A stretch of DNA of 64,000 bases from Paraphoma chrysanthemicola (Eukaryota > Ascomycota > Dothideomycetes > Pleosporales > Phaeosphaeriaceae). Position numbers and translations under genes: made by a program. This document shows positions 45,807 to 58,186 of the stretch, in pieces. The notes beneath the pieces were generated by a model. That model was not told the origin of the DNA and searched no databases. It saw nothing but the letters and a program-made list of their open reading frames with translations. The DNA is taken from contig JAGMWG010000007.1 of the NCBI GenBank assembly GCA_020744225.1, positions 1,240,001-1,304,000 of the forward strand. Direction: 5' to 3'. The stretch's first letter is position 1. Each line of letters begins with the position of its first letter.

Positions 45807-46414
45807 GTGGTTGGAGAAGTGCGCATGAAATCGGGGGGGAAAGTGATAAGATTGGATACATGAGCCGTTTGCGGAAACTCTGCTGGATTATACAATTTAT
45901 TACTGAACTCTAAGCATACCCTGGGTACCTCGGCATCCTCGAGCAGGTGAGGGGTTGGGTCTTTCGTCTACCTGTTTGACTATCTCTAAAATCTTGTGAT
46001 TCGAGGCATCAGTTGAGCATTAGTAAGTCGAAAGCCGCCGATGACGTATTGTGGGAGCACAAGCTAGACGGTAGTGCACGGGCGGTGAGGTGAGTGAAGG
46101 ACGTTGAGAACGTGGCTAGGCGAGGCCGGCGCAGGACACTAGCGCGCGCTTGGACCCTAGACCCATGCAACACGTCCCGAATTTCATGACTTTGTAAACA
46201 ACGCTTGTTGTGTTCGCGCCTCTTCAATTCCCATCTTGATATCTTCTTGTCCAGAGGTCGACGCAGCAATACACAGCTAAGCACACAATCTTGCCACATC
46301 AACACTCGCTGCAACTGCCCGTTACCCGAGTTCGTGCCTGCCCCACCAGCCGAAGCTCTCGAGCCCCCACTGCACGAGCACACGAGCTCATCCCTCGCTT
46401 TAACACCCTTCACC
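45807..46414. other. Intergenic region, promoter of cks1
   Basis: 608 bp. No gene. CT-rich stretches before the cks1 ATG are typical of a fungal 5' UTR. Confidence 0.4.
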
Positions 46415-46917
46415 ATGACCGCGGAATTGGATATCGACTTCACGCGCCGCAACAAGAAGCCGCGCCCGCTCTCCGAACACGAGAAAGAGAAGCTGGACGA
46501 ATTTGTGGACGCTATCCACTACTCGGCCAGGCACGTCCATGTACCAGGAACCGCGCGCGTCCAAGGCTGACATGTGCCCGCAGATACTCAGACGACCAGT
46601 ATGAGTACCGTCACGTGCAGCTGCCGAAACAGATGCTCAAGGTCATTCCCAAAGACTACTTCGACGGCGCCCGAGGCACACTGAAACTGCTGTGGGAGGA
46701 GGAGTGGAGAGCGCTCGGCATCACACAGGTACAGCCTCACAGGACGCTGCGCTGCGCCATAGGCTGATTGTTAAACAGAGCTTGGGCTGGGAACACTACG
46801 AAGTGCACGAGCCAGAGCCACATATCCTGCTCTTCAAGTAGGCTTCATCTTCCACACTTAAAGCAGCCCTCTAACGGCCATAGGCGACCGATCAATTACC
46901 AACCTCCGATGCACTAA
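46415..46917 (+). CDS. cks1: Cyclin-dependent kinase regulatory subunit Cks1
   Basis: Small phospho-adaptor that binds CDK1 and guides multi-site phosphorylation. Four exons (46415-46530, 46584-46728, 46779-46837, 46884-46917) join in phase to 117 aa. Motifs: [56 protein letters not shown] and the hinge region. The N-terminal extension ([16 protein letters not shown]...) is usual in filamentous fungi. The first intron (46531-46583) begins GC, not GT: exon ...GCCAG|GCACGT...GCAG|ATAC. The phase and the conserved SARYSDD junction require this, and the intron has a CTGAC branch site. The other introns are GT-AG. Essential cell-cycle gene; nuclear. Confidence 0.95.
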
Positions 46918-48479
46918 TGCGACCACTACACGTACGCCGGGTCGATACATGGCGGGCGAGCCACGCCGAATGCGCATCGCGCTCCTCAAATCGGGAGCGT
47001 CCACCTCCACAGCCGCATACCTCCGGCTACTTTCTCTACTTCAGCGAGATATGTTAGATATAATGACGAAATGATCATGGCAGGATGAACGACCCGCAAC
47101 AACTGCAGTACGCCCTGTGGTTTGGACGAAGAGCGACGAGCCATACCATGGAAAGGAGTTGGATGCCTATATGTGTACATATGATTGTCAGGAGAGCTTT
47201 GAAGAGCTGCTAGCAGCAAATTTCACGGCCTCTGCTCAGCATACCATCTTGGAAGCACGGTGACGCAGCTACTTGAGGTCGTGCACAACAACTCCTTCCC
47301 GAGCTGTGTGCTCCTCGACTACTGACGTTTGCCGTGGTCTCTAGCAATTTAATTATCCAATTGGTGCAGTATTGTAACGCAACGGCATGACTGTCAGGCA
47401 CCGCACCGTGGTCTTCCGGCATTGCGCATAGAAGCCCAAGTCTGGTAAGTAATGCCAGCCCACACCCGCGCATTGTTCCAGAAGACAATCGAAGACCTTG
47501 ATCGACCGACGTTAGGAGCATGCTAAGCATAATGTGGAAATGGCTGCAATGCTCCTACTCGGAAACCGCACTAGTGGATGTTGTTCTGTCCTCATTGGCC
47601 AACCCCACACTCCCACCCCTGCGCCATTCTGCATCCTCTCACTCACTTTGGCTAAATCGCACCCTCACAATCTCCTTGTTTCACGAACCCTGTCAGTCTG
47701 CCGTCGCTTATAGCGAGCGTATATCGTCTTGCATCTGGTACCTGACGTCTGCCGAGTGCGACCATCAAAACAGCCAATCGACCGAAATAATGTAGCTTGG
47801 AGAATGCTGAGCCCAGCTCCAGTACAACACAGCGATTGCCGGTGTTAGATATGATGGACGTAACGACGACAGGAGTGCAGGTCTATCCTGATTTTCGTAT
47901 CTTGCTTCCTCCTGCCCCCTCTACACTTGGGAATTGGCGATATTATTGTTAGCGAGATGGGCAGTGTCCGGCTTCGCGCCTACCTTGATGAGAAACGCCG
48001 GATCTTACTTCCGCAACACCATCGCACGATATGATCGGCAACAAACCATCATTACTGTTGACACGGCTGATAGCACGGCCTAAATAAACTCATAGCGCTT
48101 GACCCATCAGACCTGTCCCGCCTCCCAACAACAATCATACGCCATATACGCCCATGTAATCATGCCTGGTACGAGGGCGACCTGTATGCCTCGTCACCAA
48201 CCGATTGGCTACCTTCACGCAGTCACTGAACACACGGCATCGACGCCTGATGCCCGTTCTTCAACAAGGCCTGATTCACCAGGTACGCGAGTTTCAGCTT
48301 GTTCTCGGCCCGTCCCCGCACGACTAGGTGCTATAGAGACGTCCGGATCCGGTCATCTGGACTGCACTCACTATACTCAGGTGTGTGCATATCCATTTCG
48401 AGGCTCGATCCACTAGTGCAGCCTAATTATACCCGTTTGGTGCTCGGCGCGAATGCACTGATCACCATTGGCATATTCA
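46918..48479. other. Gene-poor region
   Basis: 1.56 kb without a supported gene; frames of 75-106 codons on both strands have no domain. Right end is the promoter of the C2H2 gene. Confidence 0.4.
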
Positions 48480-51095
48480 ATGATGGCATGTTTGCAGGAA
48501 CAGTTGTCATCTCTGCCTCCTAATGCATCGTTCATGTACGCACCCACATCAAGTCTTGCAGCTGGGCCAGCAATAGGCGGACACTACCACAATGAGAACC
48601 TGGTTCCAAGATCGTCGACTACAAAAGCAGCGCTCTGGTACGGTATACCTATATTGCTATGCTCTCGTGCTGACACTCTATAGCGCCATCATTGCCTGTT
48701 GAACAGATAGAGGCCTTCACTCTACCGAGCCTCGAGGGCAATAGGAAACGTCTCTCTGCTACCGACGATGGAAAAGGAATCGAGAGCATTAGAGCGCCAA
48801 CATCCTCTAGTAGACTCTCGATTGAGCGATATCTCAGCGCACCCTTTGCTGACGAGCCGGCCTCGGCTCCTGCCATCAATGCTGCTATCAGAACGCAAAT
48901 TGCCCACGATCGAACCGGTTTCGGAGTGGCTCCTCTTCATTCCCGAGAGACCTCGACAGACATCCATTCAGAGGGTCGAAGGACCGTCTTCACTTGCGGT
49001 AGCGGCCCAGAGAGTGTTGATACTTCGTACACCACCGATTCAGGCCACCAGCGTCTTCACCATACCACCGAAAGCGTCAGAAATGCACATAACAACATGA
49101 CTACAGAGCATGAAGGCCAGAAAAGCGTCCATACAAGCACTGAATGTGTCGTCAATAACTGCGATGACTCGAACTCGGCGTGGCGAAAACGTGTGGAGAT
49201 GTTCGCACCCACGTACTCGCCTGAAGAGAACATAGACAACCGTTCCAAGGCCACGAACGAGCTTGCGAACATTAGCGCGAGAGCGCGAGAGCTGGTGCTG
49301 CAGAGAAGCAAATCCAATCGAGATCTACGAGTTACCGCGACACCTCCTGTTACTGACGAGACTGCCCGTACACTCATATTCAGAAATCCAAAGTTAGCGA
49401 AAGTGCTCGGTGAAGGAAATGGAGGAGTTATGCAGGCCAGGTCTGGAGACAATTCTATTTCCGATGCTCCAGTGGGCAAGCGACCAGCAACTACTTATGA
49501 CAAATCGGATCGCATTCACAACCATACTGTACAGAAAAGCAAGTCGAGTGGTACCTTGAATGCCTCACTTCGCCAAAAAGACATCCCTATGATTGAAAGT
49601 GTCAAGGAACGCAAGTCGTACTTCTGCACTTTCTGCTTCAAACGATTTGACAGTCAAGACAAGTGGACGAAGCACGAGCAAGTCATGCACAACATACCAG
49701 AAGAATACTGGGTTTGCTGTCCGAGGACTGGCAACTTCCCCAAGAGGTGTCCGTTCTGCGATAAGAGTAGTCCAAGCCCAGCTCATCTCGCAGATCACGA
49801 CTACATATCCTGCCAGGCGAGGCCTCTCCAAGAGCGGACGTTTGATCAAAGTGACCGCTTCTTCCAACACATTGCCCAGGTCCATAAAATCCCTCCAGAG
49901 CAAAAGCCATATCGCTTATTGGAACTGGAGGACGCTTGGAGAAGTGAAACTACTGTAAGAACTGGACATGCTGCGCTCCATTGCGGCTTCTGCGGCAAAA
50001 TCTTTCCAACATATCGGGACCGTACGATACACATCAGTCGCCACTTCTCAGATGGTGTAGCCATTCCATGCTGGTGGAAAGATCGGATCAGTCACGATGA
50101 ACAACCACCGCATGTGCAACAAGACCCATCAACCGCGTAAGTGAAACAGCCGAACCCAGACATTGGAGTTGACAAATTACAGCCACATCCCTCATAAATG
50201 CGCATACTGTAGAAGAGATTTCAGAAGCCTTGAGCTGGCACGGAAGACTCATCCTGTTTGCACAATGTGGTCATGCAGCTTCCTTCCGAGCATGCAACAT
50301 GCTATATACCCAACACGAAGTCGTCACGGAATCGACATCGTCTGTTGCTATTGCAATGACGGACTTCCGCAAAAGACTGAAGGCAGGGTAAGCAGTACTT
50401 TACTCAAGAATCACCTGGTACAGCACAGCTTTCGTGCATGCGATCAAAGTTTGCACTTCTCTGGTCAGGGGTTTCGTCAGCATCTTCAGGATGATCACAG
50501 GGCATCGCACGACATAACCCTGTTTGCTGGTTGGCCTTTGTTACTGAAAGCCAGCCGGTGTGAGAAGCCCTCCGTATTCCATAAAATTGAAATCGAGGAC
50601 ACTGTGCTGCCCACGCGAAGAGCCGAGAGGGAAAACCCCTTGACTGGGAAGTATCGTGGAAGGCCCAGCAAGGACGACAAGGGAGTGACACCGCTGAATT
50701 TCATGGAGTTGAGCGACGTGCCTGAACGTCCTGAGCCGAACAAACTACGGCGAAAACCTTCTACCGTGACGAGAATGAAGACAACCGCACGAGACACAAG
50801 ATCGTCGATCGAGATCTTCACTCAACACGGGAGGCCTTCCTCACTAGAAGGCCCTACTCACTCGCATTCGACCGAGTTGCGAGATTATGCCAAGTTTTAT
50901 CGGAGAAGAGTGGATGCTTCGACGCGCAACCGGCTGTATGTGCGAAATCGCGACGAAGCGGTGACAGACACAACGGAAAATCTGTATAGACAACTTCCTG
51001 GTAGTGTTCTGGGAGGCTTGATACTTCGCAGCTCTTTGATCGCAGCTGTGCCAGCACGCTTGACGAACTCGATCGACATTTACACACTGCCTTGA
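48480..51095 (+). CDS. Large C2H2-type zinc-finger protein
   Basis: Three exons (48480-48642, 48684-50136, 50183-51095) join in phase to 842 aa. The first exon has the only in-frame ATG pair. The first about 360 residues are polar and probably disordered. Several zinc-finger units follow: YFCTFCFKRFDSQDKWTKHE with H-x4-H (near 369-392), KRCPFCDKSSPSPAHLADHD, ALHCGFCGKIFPTYRDRTIH (C2H2, near 488-509) and HKCAYCRRDF in the third exon, then a Cys/His-rich CCYCND segment. The C-terminal 200 residues are basic/polar. It resembles lineage-specific ascomycete C2H2 regulators. Targets are unknown. Introns are 40 bp (GTATAC; CTGAC branch) and 46 bp (GTAAGT). Confidence 0.75.
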
Positions 51096-53062
51096 TCAAG
51101 TGCTGTTCGTGGCCGGTATTTGGCCGCAATTATTGCGACGGAGCGATATGCGAGACGATTAGCGAGTACATCCGGAATCTCTTCTGCAAGCGGTAGTGCA
51201 GCCCACGTGCTGAATTCCTTCATCTGTCTGGACTCTGGAGTACCCCGGGGTAAAACCGGCCCGACAAATACCCTCAACCGTCATTGCTGCGCCATCGCGC
51301 CAGACGTTAGCTGTCAATCACATGCGATCTTCGCTGGTTGATTTCGTAACAACAACCGCGAAGCCTGGATTGGGGACGCTTTAATGGCAGTGCCAAGACC
51401 AATTGAAGCAGACGGAGAGATCTGCGCCGCTGGCCACACGGGTGTACATCGCGATGTACTACCTACAACATGTACGTACACCACAGCACTTGTTTACGAC
51501 ATACCGCTGTGATTGGGAAGATAGTGTAGCTTAGAGGCTTCGACGCCGGATTTGCTGATTTGCTCCCGTCGTCCTGCAGCATTCATGCTCAGGATTGAGG
51601 TCGAAAAGCACTAGCGTTATATTTTACGTACAAAAGCACGACATCGCAGAAGTGATGCTGGGAAAGTCTGGCGGTCTTGAAATACCGCGGACTGTTTTTC
51701 ACCGCACTGAATCGCGTTACACAACGCAAGTGGCGGGCATGACATAAGGCTGATCCTTGCGACTGGGATTGGCGGAGGTTATCGGGGCGCGTTGCCGGTG
51801 GTCGGAGCGGGAGGCGTTTTGCCTGAAGTGCGAGCGGTGAGGTTGTGGCCAGGTACTGAGCGGAGCGGAAGATCACACACAACGGGGGTCCATATGCCCA
51901 ACTGTGGAGTCGGAACACGTGCGGAGAGCATTGCAGCAGCGAATCTACGGGACACTTGCAGCACTCTTACGAGCATTTCCAGACTTTTTCACCGAGTGCA
52001 TCATGGGGAATTGCTTCTCCACGACGCTTCACTGGTTCATCTAATCAGAGTCAGGCGAAGTCGCCGCACCCTCAGTCAACACCCGTCTGCAGCGATCCAC
52101 CAAACAGATTGACGGCAGATAATGGTGCGTCAAGAGAATGGCGTTGCGCGCTTTCCGTGGTGACGTGCATCTTGGAATGCTTAATGTGGAAAGCAGTACC
52201 TAACAGTAATTGCTGCTTGGCTGGAATAATTAGGACCATGTCGCAGCGATAGTCGTCTGGAAACGAGGGCATCGATAGAGCAACTGTGGGCATAATACTT
52301 TTACGCGCAGGAACGGGCTGTGGGGGATCTGGGGCTCCCATTGGCTCCGTACTCTCCTTATCACTTGGTGTTCGGATGACCTGGTGTCTCCAGAAAGCTA
52401 CTAGCCGCTCTGGACGATGCCGTTAGGTAACTGTTGAGCACAGACCTGTCCGCAAGCACATGTTCGTCGATGGTGTTGCGCTCAACCCTCAAAAGACTCC
52501 CACAACGCTCTCCCAGGCCCATCTCGCGCTTTCACGACTCCCACCCGGGTTATGTGCATGCTTCTGCCCCGCGCTGGGTCCTAGCTTGCCAGTCCACGCC
52601 CCCAGGCCGTACGTGTAACCACTCCGCCCGCGACCGCCCGCCCGCTGCATCTTGAACACCTTCAATGACGGCGCGAACCATCAATCACCTCATTCTCCTC
52701 GCGGCCGTAACAGGCAACCTCGGACATCCTTCTTGACACCCCTCGGACCCCGCTGGCCTGTCTAGCCAGACTTGCTTTTTCCGCCTTACACAATATATTC
52801 CCGTGCAGCATATCCAAGCCCACGCGATAAGCCCTGGCCCGCTCCGCTTCTGGGGCTCTATCTGGCACAGCGTCGTGTGACTAGTGCTTCGTAGCAATCG
52901 TGCTGCCTCGCACCTCATCCGGCATCTGCCCTCCGGAGACTAGCCAACGGCCCGCGTCTATCAGCAACAGACCTGGTCACTTAGCTGCAACTAGACCCAG
53001 CCCGACCCTCTTACCATATCCGCCCTTATCTCTTGAGCGCATCGTCAGCGCCCGATACCGAT
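51096..53062. other. Intergenic region upstream of dal81-like gene
   Basis: 1.97 kb, CT-rich near the right end, as in long fungal regulator promoters/5' UTRs. A minus-strand ATG frame at 52072-52341 (89 codons, containing DDYRCDMVLIIPAKQQLLLG) is protein-like but unsupported otherwise; it may be a small gene. Others are weaker. Confidence 0.35.
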
Positions 53063-55487
53063 ATGACGACCGCCGTGGCTATACAGCCTGCTATGCCACG
53101 CCCGATGCCAGTGCCCATCGCCGCCGCCCGCCCTCGCAAACCACAGAAGGCCTCACCGGGCAAAGAGAACCTCGTCGTCGGCAAGCCCACCACCGCCAAC
53201 GGGCCTGTCTCCAATATACGCTCGCGCAGGGAACGGCCCTGTGACGCCTGCAGAAGGAGAAAGAGCCGCTGTGTGATACACGAAGGCGCTGCATTGTGTG
53301 TACTGTGCGATTTCCACAAGCAGGAGTGCACCTTCGTCCAGAGCCCGCTGCCCCGCAAGCGCAAGGTCGTCGACGGCGACAAGAAGGACTCGCCCAACAA
53401 CACCAAGAAGAGGTATGTTTAGCCGCTCTCTCTACTGTACGACACGTCGTGTTCCTGGATCTCGCTTCGACCTGTCAATGGTCCGGCCTGCTATGCCGCT
53501 TTCGTCCCACCATCACGTGCCCACGTGTAACCGTTCCTGCCACTTCGTGCCGTGGGTTCCGAAACGACACGTCGTCCTGCCGTCTCATACTACTTGAGCA
53601 CGTGGTGCACTATGCCGCTTGAACACCCCCGCTAACACCGCCCGCAGGACCGTCGACACTGAGCCTCCACCACTAGCCCTCTCCACACCGACCATCACTG
53701 CAACGGCGCCAAGCCCTCCACCGCCTCAGGCACCGCTAGTCAGCATCCACCTGCCCCAGCTTGGAGAAACACTGGGTCTGCAACGACGCCAACACAGTAG
53801 GTACATCGGCCTGAGTTCGCCGTTCGACTCACTACTCATTGGCTTGTCGCAATTCGACACTCGCAACGAGTCGACGTTCGATCTTGGCACCCTGCGACGA
53901 GTGAACGATCATGAATGTTTCATCATGCTGCCTGACGAAAACACACAAGACTATACTGGCGAGGTCGAAGCGCTCAGCCAGGTCGAGCAGCTCATCCATC
54001 CTCACGGGCCGGCTCTCTTGGACCTGTATTTCCAAGTAGTACACCCCAATTTTCCCATCATCCAAAAGCATCTCTTCGTCGAGCGATATCGCAATGGTGA
54101 TCGAAGCTTCTCGCCGGCCCTGTTGGCCGGCATGTACATTCTAGCATTGAACTGGTGGTCGTTCAACCCCAACTTGGCGAAATATTCCAAGCCAGATGCG
54201 GCACGGCTAGAGGTTATTGCGATGAAGTCTCTGACAGTCGCAATGGAAAGGCCTAAGCTGTCAACGGTGCAGGCTGGGTTGTTGTTGCTTCAGCGACCGG
54301 AGGCAGACTCGTGGAGTCTGACCACACAGCTGGTGGCGATTGGTCAGGAACTCGGCCTGCATTTGGATTGCTCTTCGTGGTCAGTCCCTCTGTGGGAGCG
54401 AGGACTGAGAAAGCGCATCGCGTGGGCTTTGTACATGCAAGACAAGTGGAGTTCGTTGATCCATGGGCGTCCCTCGCACATTTTTAATGCCAACTGGGCA
54501 GTGAAGCCGATCACCGAAGAAGACTTCAACGAGGAAGGTGATGGGTATGAGATGCGACAAGATGAAACTGAAGACGAGCAAGAAGATCACCATCGGGGTC
54601 GCATACTTTTTGCTCAGATGATTGCCCTCACACAAATCATGGCCGAAGTCATGGACACCTTCTACACACAGATCGCCATTCACGATTTCGCGAACGCTGG
54701 GCGGAAGTCAACTGAACTGATTCTTGCTCGCGCAAAGCCGGTACAAATCAAGCTTCGCCAATGGCACGAGAAGTTGCCTGCTGAAGTCAAGATGCACGCA
54801 CCGCTCAGCAAGGGCAAGCTTACATCGACGGGATATCTCCACTTGGCATACTTTGCAACAGAGATTACCCTCCATCGCCGCATTGTTCAGTCACTCGACT
54901 CCACCAACCCCGACTCATATGGGTTGTTCATGTGCCGCAATGCTGCAAAGACACGGCTGATTTCTGCAATGGACTTTGTCAATCGCCTCAAGCCTGAGCA
55001 TCTGCAAGGCTTTTGGTATTTTGCTTCCAAGGTCAATTTCACGCTGATTGGCACCTTCGGCTCGCTTCTATGGGCGACGGCACCAGCGAAAGAGGAAGCA
55101 GAGTTTTACAAGTTGAGGTTGCGCGAGTATCGCTGGACTCTTTCCGTCTCTTCAAAGCGTGCAGACTTCCTCGATTACGCAGTGTCGATGCTGGACGCCA
55201 GTCGCGCCATGTTGAACAATCTCGCGGAGAAGCCAAGTCTGGCAGAGCAAATTAGCACTGCTGGCGTGCCTCCTGCGGCGCCACGGCACATGTATCAGTC
55301 GAGCATGGGACCTCCACAGTATGGTTCCGGCCGGCACAGTCCTGAAGACATCAATATGGAAGACGACGACGACCTGAGACGAACAATGAGCGGTGACAGC
55401 TTCCAGGGTTTCAACGACGGATCGCAGTTCGGAAGTCAGCCAAGCAGTAGACCGCAGACTGCTGGCAATTCGCCACGATCCCAATAG
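53063..55487 (+). CDS. Dal81/TamA-type Zn2Cys6 co-activator
   Basis: Regulator of nitrogen-source genes (yeast Dal81, Aspergillus TamA family). Two exons (53063-53412, 53648-55487) join in phase to 729 aa; the 235-bp intron falls right after the zinc cluster and has a CTAAC branch site. The cluster RPCDACRRRKSRC...CVLCDFHKQECTF has Cys 60, 63, 70, 79, 82 and 89 (2-6-8-2-6), and the FVQSPLPRKRK tail matches TamA/Dal81. The fungal transcription factor domain follows (IHPHGPALLDLYFQVVHPNF, then KRIAWALYMQDKWSSLIHGR). A Ser/Gln-rich acidic C-terminus (NMEDDDDLRRTMSGDSFQGF) ends it. In Aspergillus and yeast this type can act without its own DNA contact, as a co-activator; that is family knowledge. 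The first ATG in frame was used; the frame continues 10 codons upstream with TTG. Confidence 0.86.
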
Positions 55488-56001
55488 GTGTTTGGGCAAT
55501 AGTAGGGATATCGATGTCCCTTGTGTTGTTGTAATGTCACGCATCATTTAGCGAGGTTGGGCATCTAGCCTTGATTTATATCGCAAGCGATCTGGTCTTT
55601 ATACGTCTCTGGCGGTTTTCACGGAGTTGTAAAAATGGGATCGCGCGAACATCGCGCCATATCGCGAATCAGGACACGCGTGGGATCTCATTACGTCCTC
55701 GCTTACACGGCAGGACTGGTGCTGGGGTTATGATTTGATGTTCATGCTTATGATATCTTAGACCGCAATTGGGGATATATGGTAGACTTTTATTGGTATC
55801 GGCACACACATTGATGTTGCTGCCTCTTTACATCACATCCTCGTTTGACAGAACACGTGATTCATACAATTTTCCTTCCTTCTGCCGATCGCTCGTCACC
55901 ACACTATGTACAGTCTAACCTTATCACCCTCTTCTCCAGCCCAATCATCCAAATCGTTATCATGGCTATGTACCATCATGTTTAACAAACTCCTGCAGCT
56001 G
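55488..56001. other. Intergenic region
   Basis: 514 bp; 3' UTR of the Dal81-like gene and spacer. An ATG frame at 55906-56112 (plus) is the shadow of the aminotransferase fragment. Nothing else. Confidence 0.4.
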
Positions 56002-56447
56002 TCAATACTCCCAGCCATCATTTTCGACAGATTTCAGGCACGTCCCCAACCGTTGAAGCCCCACAATCAAAGCTTGCTCTTCCACGGCGAAGCTCATACG
56101 ATACCATCCTAGCTCTTCAGTACCAAAACCGCTTCCTTGAGAAACAACAACCCCCGCCCTGGGAAAGCGCTGGAAAAGCTTCGCTTCCTGATCGTGATTC
56201 ACATCGACGTCGCTGATTCTAGTGCCGATTTGCCGTGAAGGTAGCGACGCAGGTCCACTTACAACCACAGGATGGCGTCCCAATGATCGTCAAAGTGTAG
56301 CAATACCGCATGACCAATCCGGAATTGCTTGAGTCGTTGAGTGGTGCAGCTAATGATCTTGGCTTCCTTGATTAATCTTGTGTGAGTGATTTCCTGAGGT
56401 GAGGTGCTTCGGATGATTGAAGGAGACCGGTCAGTGGAGGGATCCAT
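56002..56447 (-). pseudogene. C-terminal fragment of a PLP aminotransferase (class I/II, ACC-synthase-like)
   Basis: The minus-strand frame ending at 56002 reads EAKLFQRFPRAGVVVSQGSG then GFGTEELGWYRMSFAVEEQA and GLQRLGTCLKSV, the typical last 60 residues of ACC-synthase-like aminotransferases (the conserved Arg of WYRMSF binds the substrate carboxylate). Upstream, 56259-56447 is open in another frame and partly looks like the preceding region (IISCTTQRLKQFRIGHAVLL). I find no N-terminal two thirds: no PLP-lysine motif or PNPxG block up to the next gene. It is therefore a truncated, frame-shifted remnant next to the O-methyltransferase-like gene. An unrecognised splice in a short gene is the alternative. 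Confidence 0.5.
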
Positions 56448-56646
56448 GAAGTCAAGAAGTAAAGTACAAAATGTGTCACCGCATCATAACCAGCTGTAAT
56501 GATTCACATGCCAACTCTAAGAGAAACACTCGTACAGCATTTCACGACCACAGATTCCATCATGTCCGTGACGACCCAAGTGCGAAAATGACCAGCGCCT
56601 GGGGAGTTTGTAGTGCCTTGCCATATCTACTAGGGGATCAATTCCT

Positions 56647-58186
56647 TCAGGCCTTCCAGTGAACCTCAATGATTCCCAGCAATGAGTCTCCGGGCACGAA
56701 TACCTTATGAAGAACGAACCTTTCATCAGCGCCAGCAAGAAGAGCCTTCCATTCATCTAGGTATCGTTCACGGCCGTTGGAGAAGCACTCGAGAGCCAAA
56801 TCCACTGACCTATGAGGTTCTGTTAGCAAGTGCACCCACGTTTCATGATCCGAATCGACGCGTAGCAACATACCTTGCAAATCGATCCCTCCACAAGGGA
56901 ATGGTTTCTGGCTCCGGCATTACCACATCCTGAATGAGAATCTTCACTCCAGGTCGAAGAGCCGGAATCTGCTCCTTTAAAACCTGGGTAGCGAATGCGT
57001 CACCCAGACCTCGAAAGACCATGCGGAAGAAGTAGACATCCGCCTTAGCATCCTGTGGCGCAAAGAGCTCGTGTTCCTCAAACTTGACCTGGCTTGTGAG
57101 CTCTGAAGGGATAGTTGAATTTACCCCTACGAGGGTGTCCTTGGAGTCTTGGACGATGAACTTGAGTTTCGGAAAGTTCTTTGCCAACTCAAAGGCAGCT
57201 TGGCCCCGAGATCCCATACCATTGACAATTGTCGCATTGCCGAGGGATGCCCAATCATAGACTGTGCTAACGTTTTCGATCGAGTATCCAGGGACGAGGT
57301 TGATAGCTTCCATTCCAGCTCCGAAGCGCGCTGCGACTTCAGGGTTGGAGGCGATGACCTCCGGAACTGTCTTGCCATCGTTGGCAAGAACAAAACCCTG
57401 TAAAAGTCATTCAAAGCTCTGTATTCCTTCTAGATTCGAGATGCTCTGTGGGGGAGAGTGTATCATTGACTTTACAACAGTGGCAAACTCACCGTCTCGT
57501 TTGGCATTTGCGAATTAGGCCATTTCTGAAGCGCGTCTATGATCTATAACAGACGACAGGTGTTAGTCCATTGCTACGCGTTTTGGAAGTATAATAGAAC
57601 CTGGCGTACTTACGCGTGTAGTAGCAGGCCAGGTGTCTCGACCCTCGAATTCGACCCAACCATTAACGTAGGGAATGGTCAAGAACTTGGAAATTTTGCT
57701 GTGTGTGATTACTTCATGTTCTGGTTCGTCAAAAATGCGCATGGTAATCGCGTGTCGGACGAGACGTCTGACAGCATGTTTTGCAAGGCCCGTTCTTTCA
57801 GAAATCTCATCGAAGGTAATCTTGTCCCCTGCTGTGATCATGTCTGGGATTTTGTATCGGCATACCCCTTCAATGGTGACTAGATTCTCGATCTGTAATT
57901 ATTAGCCAAGTGAGAAGTGCGTCGGAGTGCGCGTTAAACTTACCGAAGCGAATTTGAAGAGCAAAAGCAGAGGGTCTAGGAGAATCTCGTGCAGCTCAGC
58001 AGTTGCATCCAGCACAGCATCTTTGAGACTGGAAACATCCTCCGGCAACAACTCGGGGCCGTCCTCAGCAAAAGATGGGGTCGCCGCGCCTTGAGCTGAA
58101 AGCTTCTCTTGCAATTTGGTGACAGAACTGCTAATCTGAGCCGCAAGCTCGACAATTCTCGGGATGGTATTGTTGTTGGAAGCCAT
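56647..58186 (-). CDS. Family-2 O-methyltransferase-like protein with altered active site
   Basis: Five exons (57944-58186, 57614-57892, 57493-57543, 56874-57397, 56647-56809) join in phase to 419 aa, normal for fungal plant-COMT-like OMTs (PF00891). An N-terminal helical dimerisation part and winged helix (KITFDEISERTGLAKHAVRR) precede the SAM-fold. The SAM loop reads IVNGMGSRG (248-256), where VDVGGGxG is usual; FIVQD and ALRPGVKILIQDVVMPEPE follow. At the site of the catalytic His (normally HDW) it has FRG with Arg320. The GRERYLDEWKALL block near the end is intact. It may be a low-activity methyltransferase or a repurposed enzyme; some fungal OMT-fold proteins are pericyclases. The ATG is in MASNNN. 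It lies alone except for an aminotransferase remnant. Confidence 0.85.
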
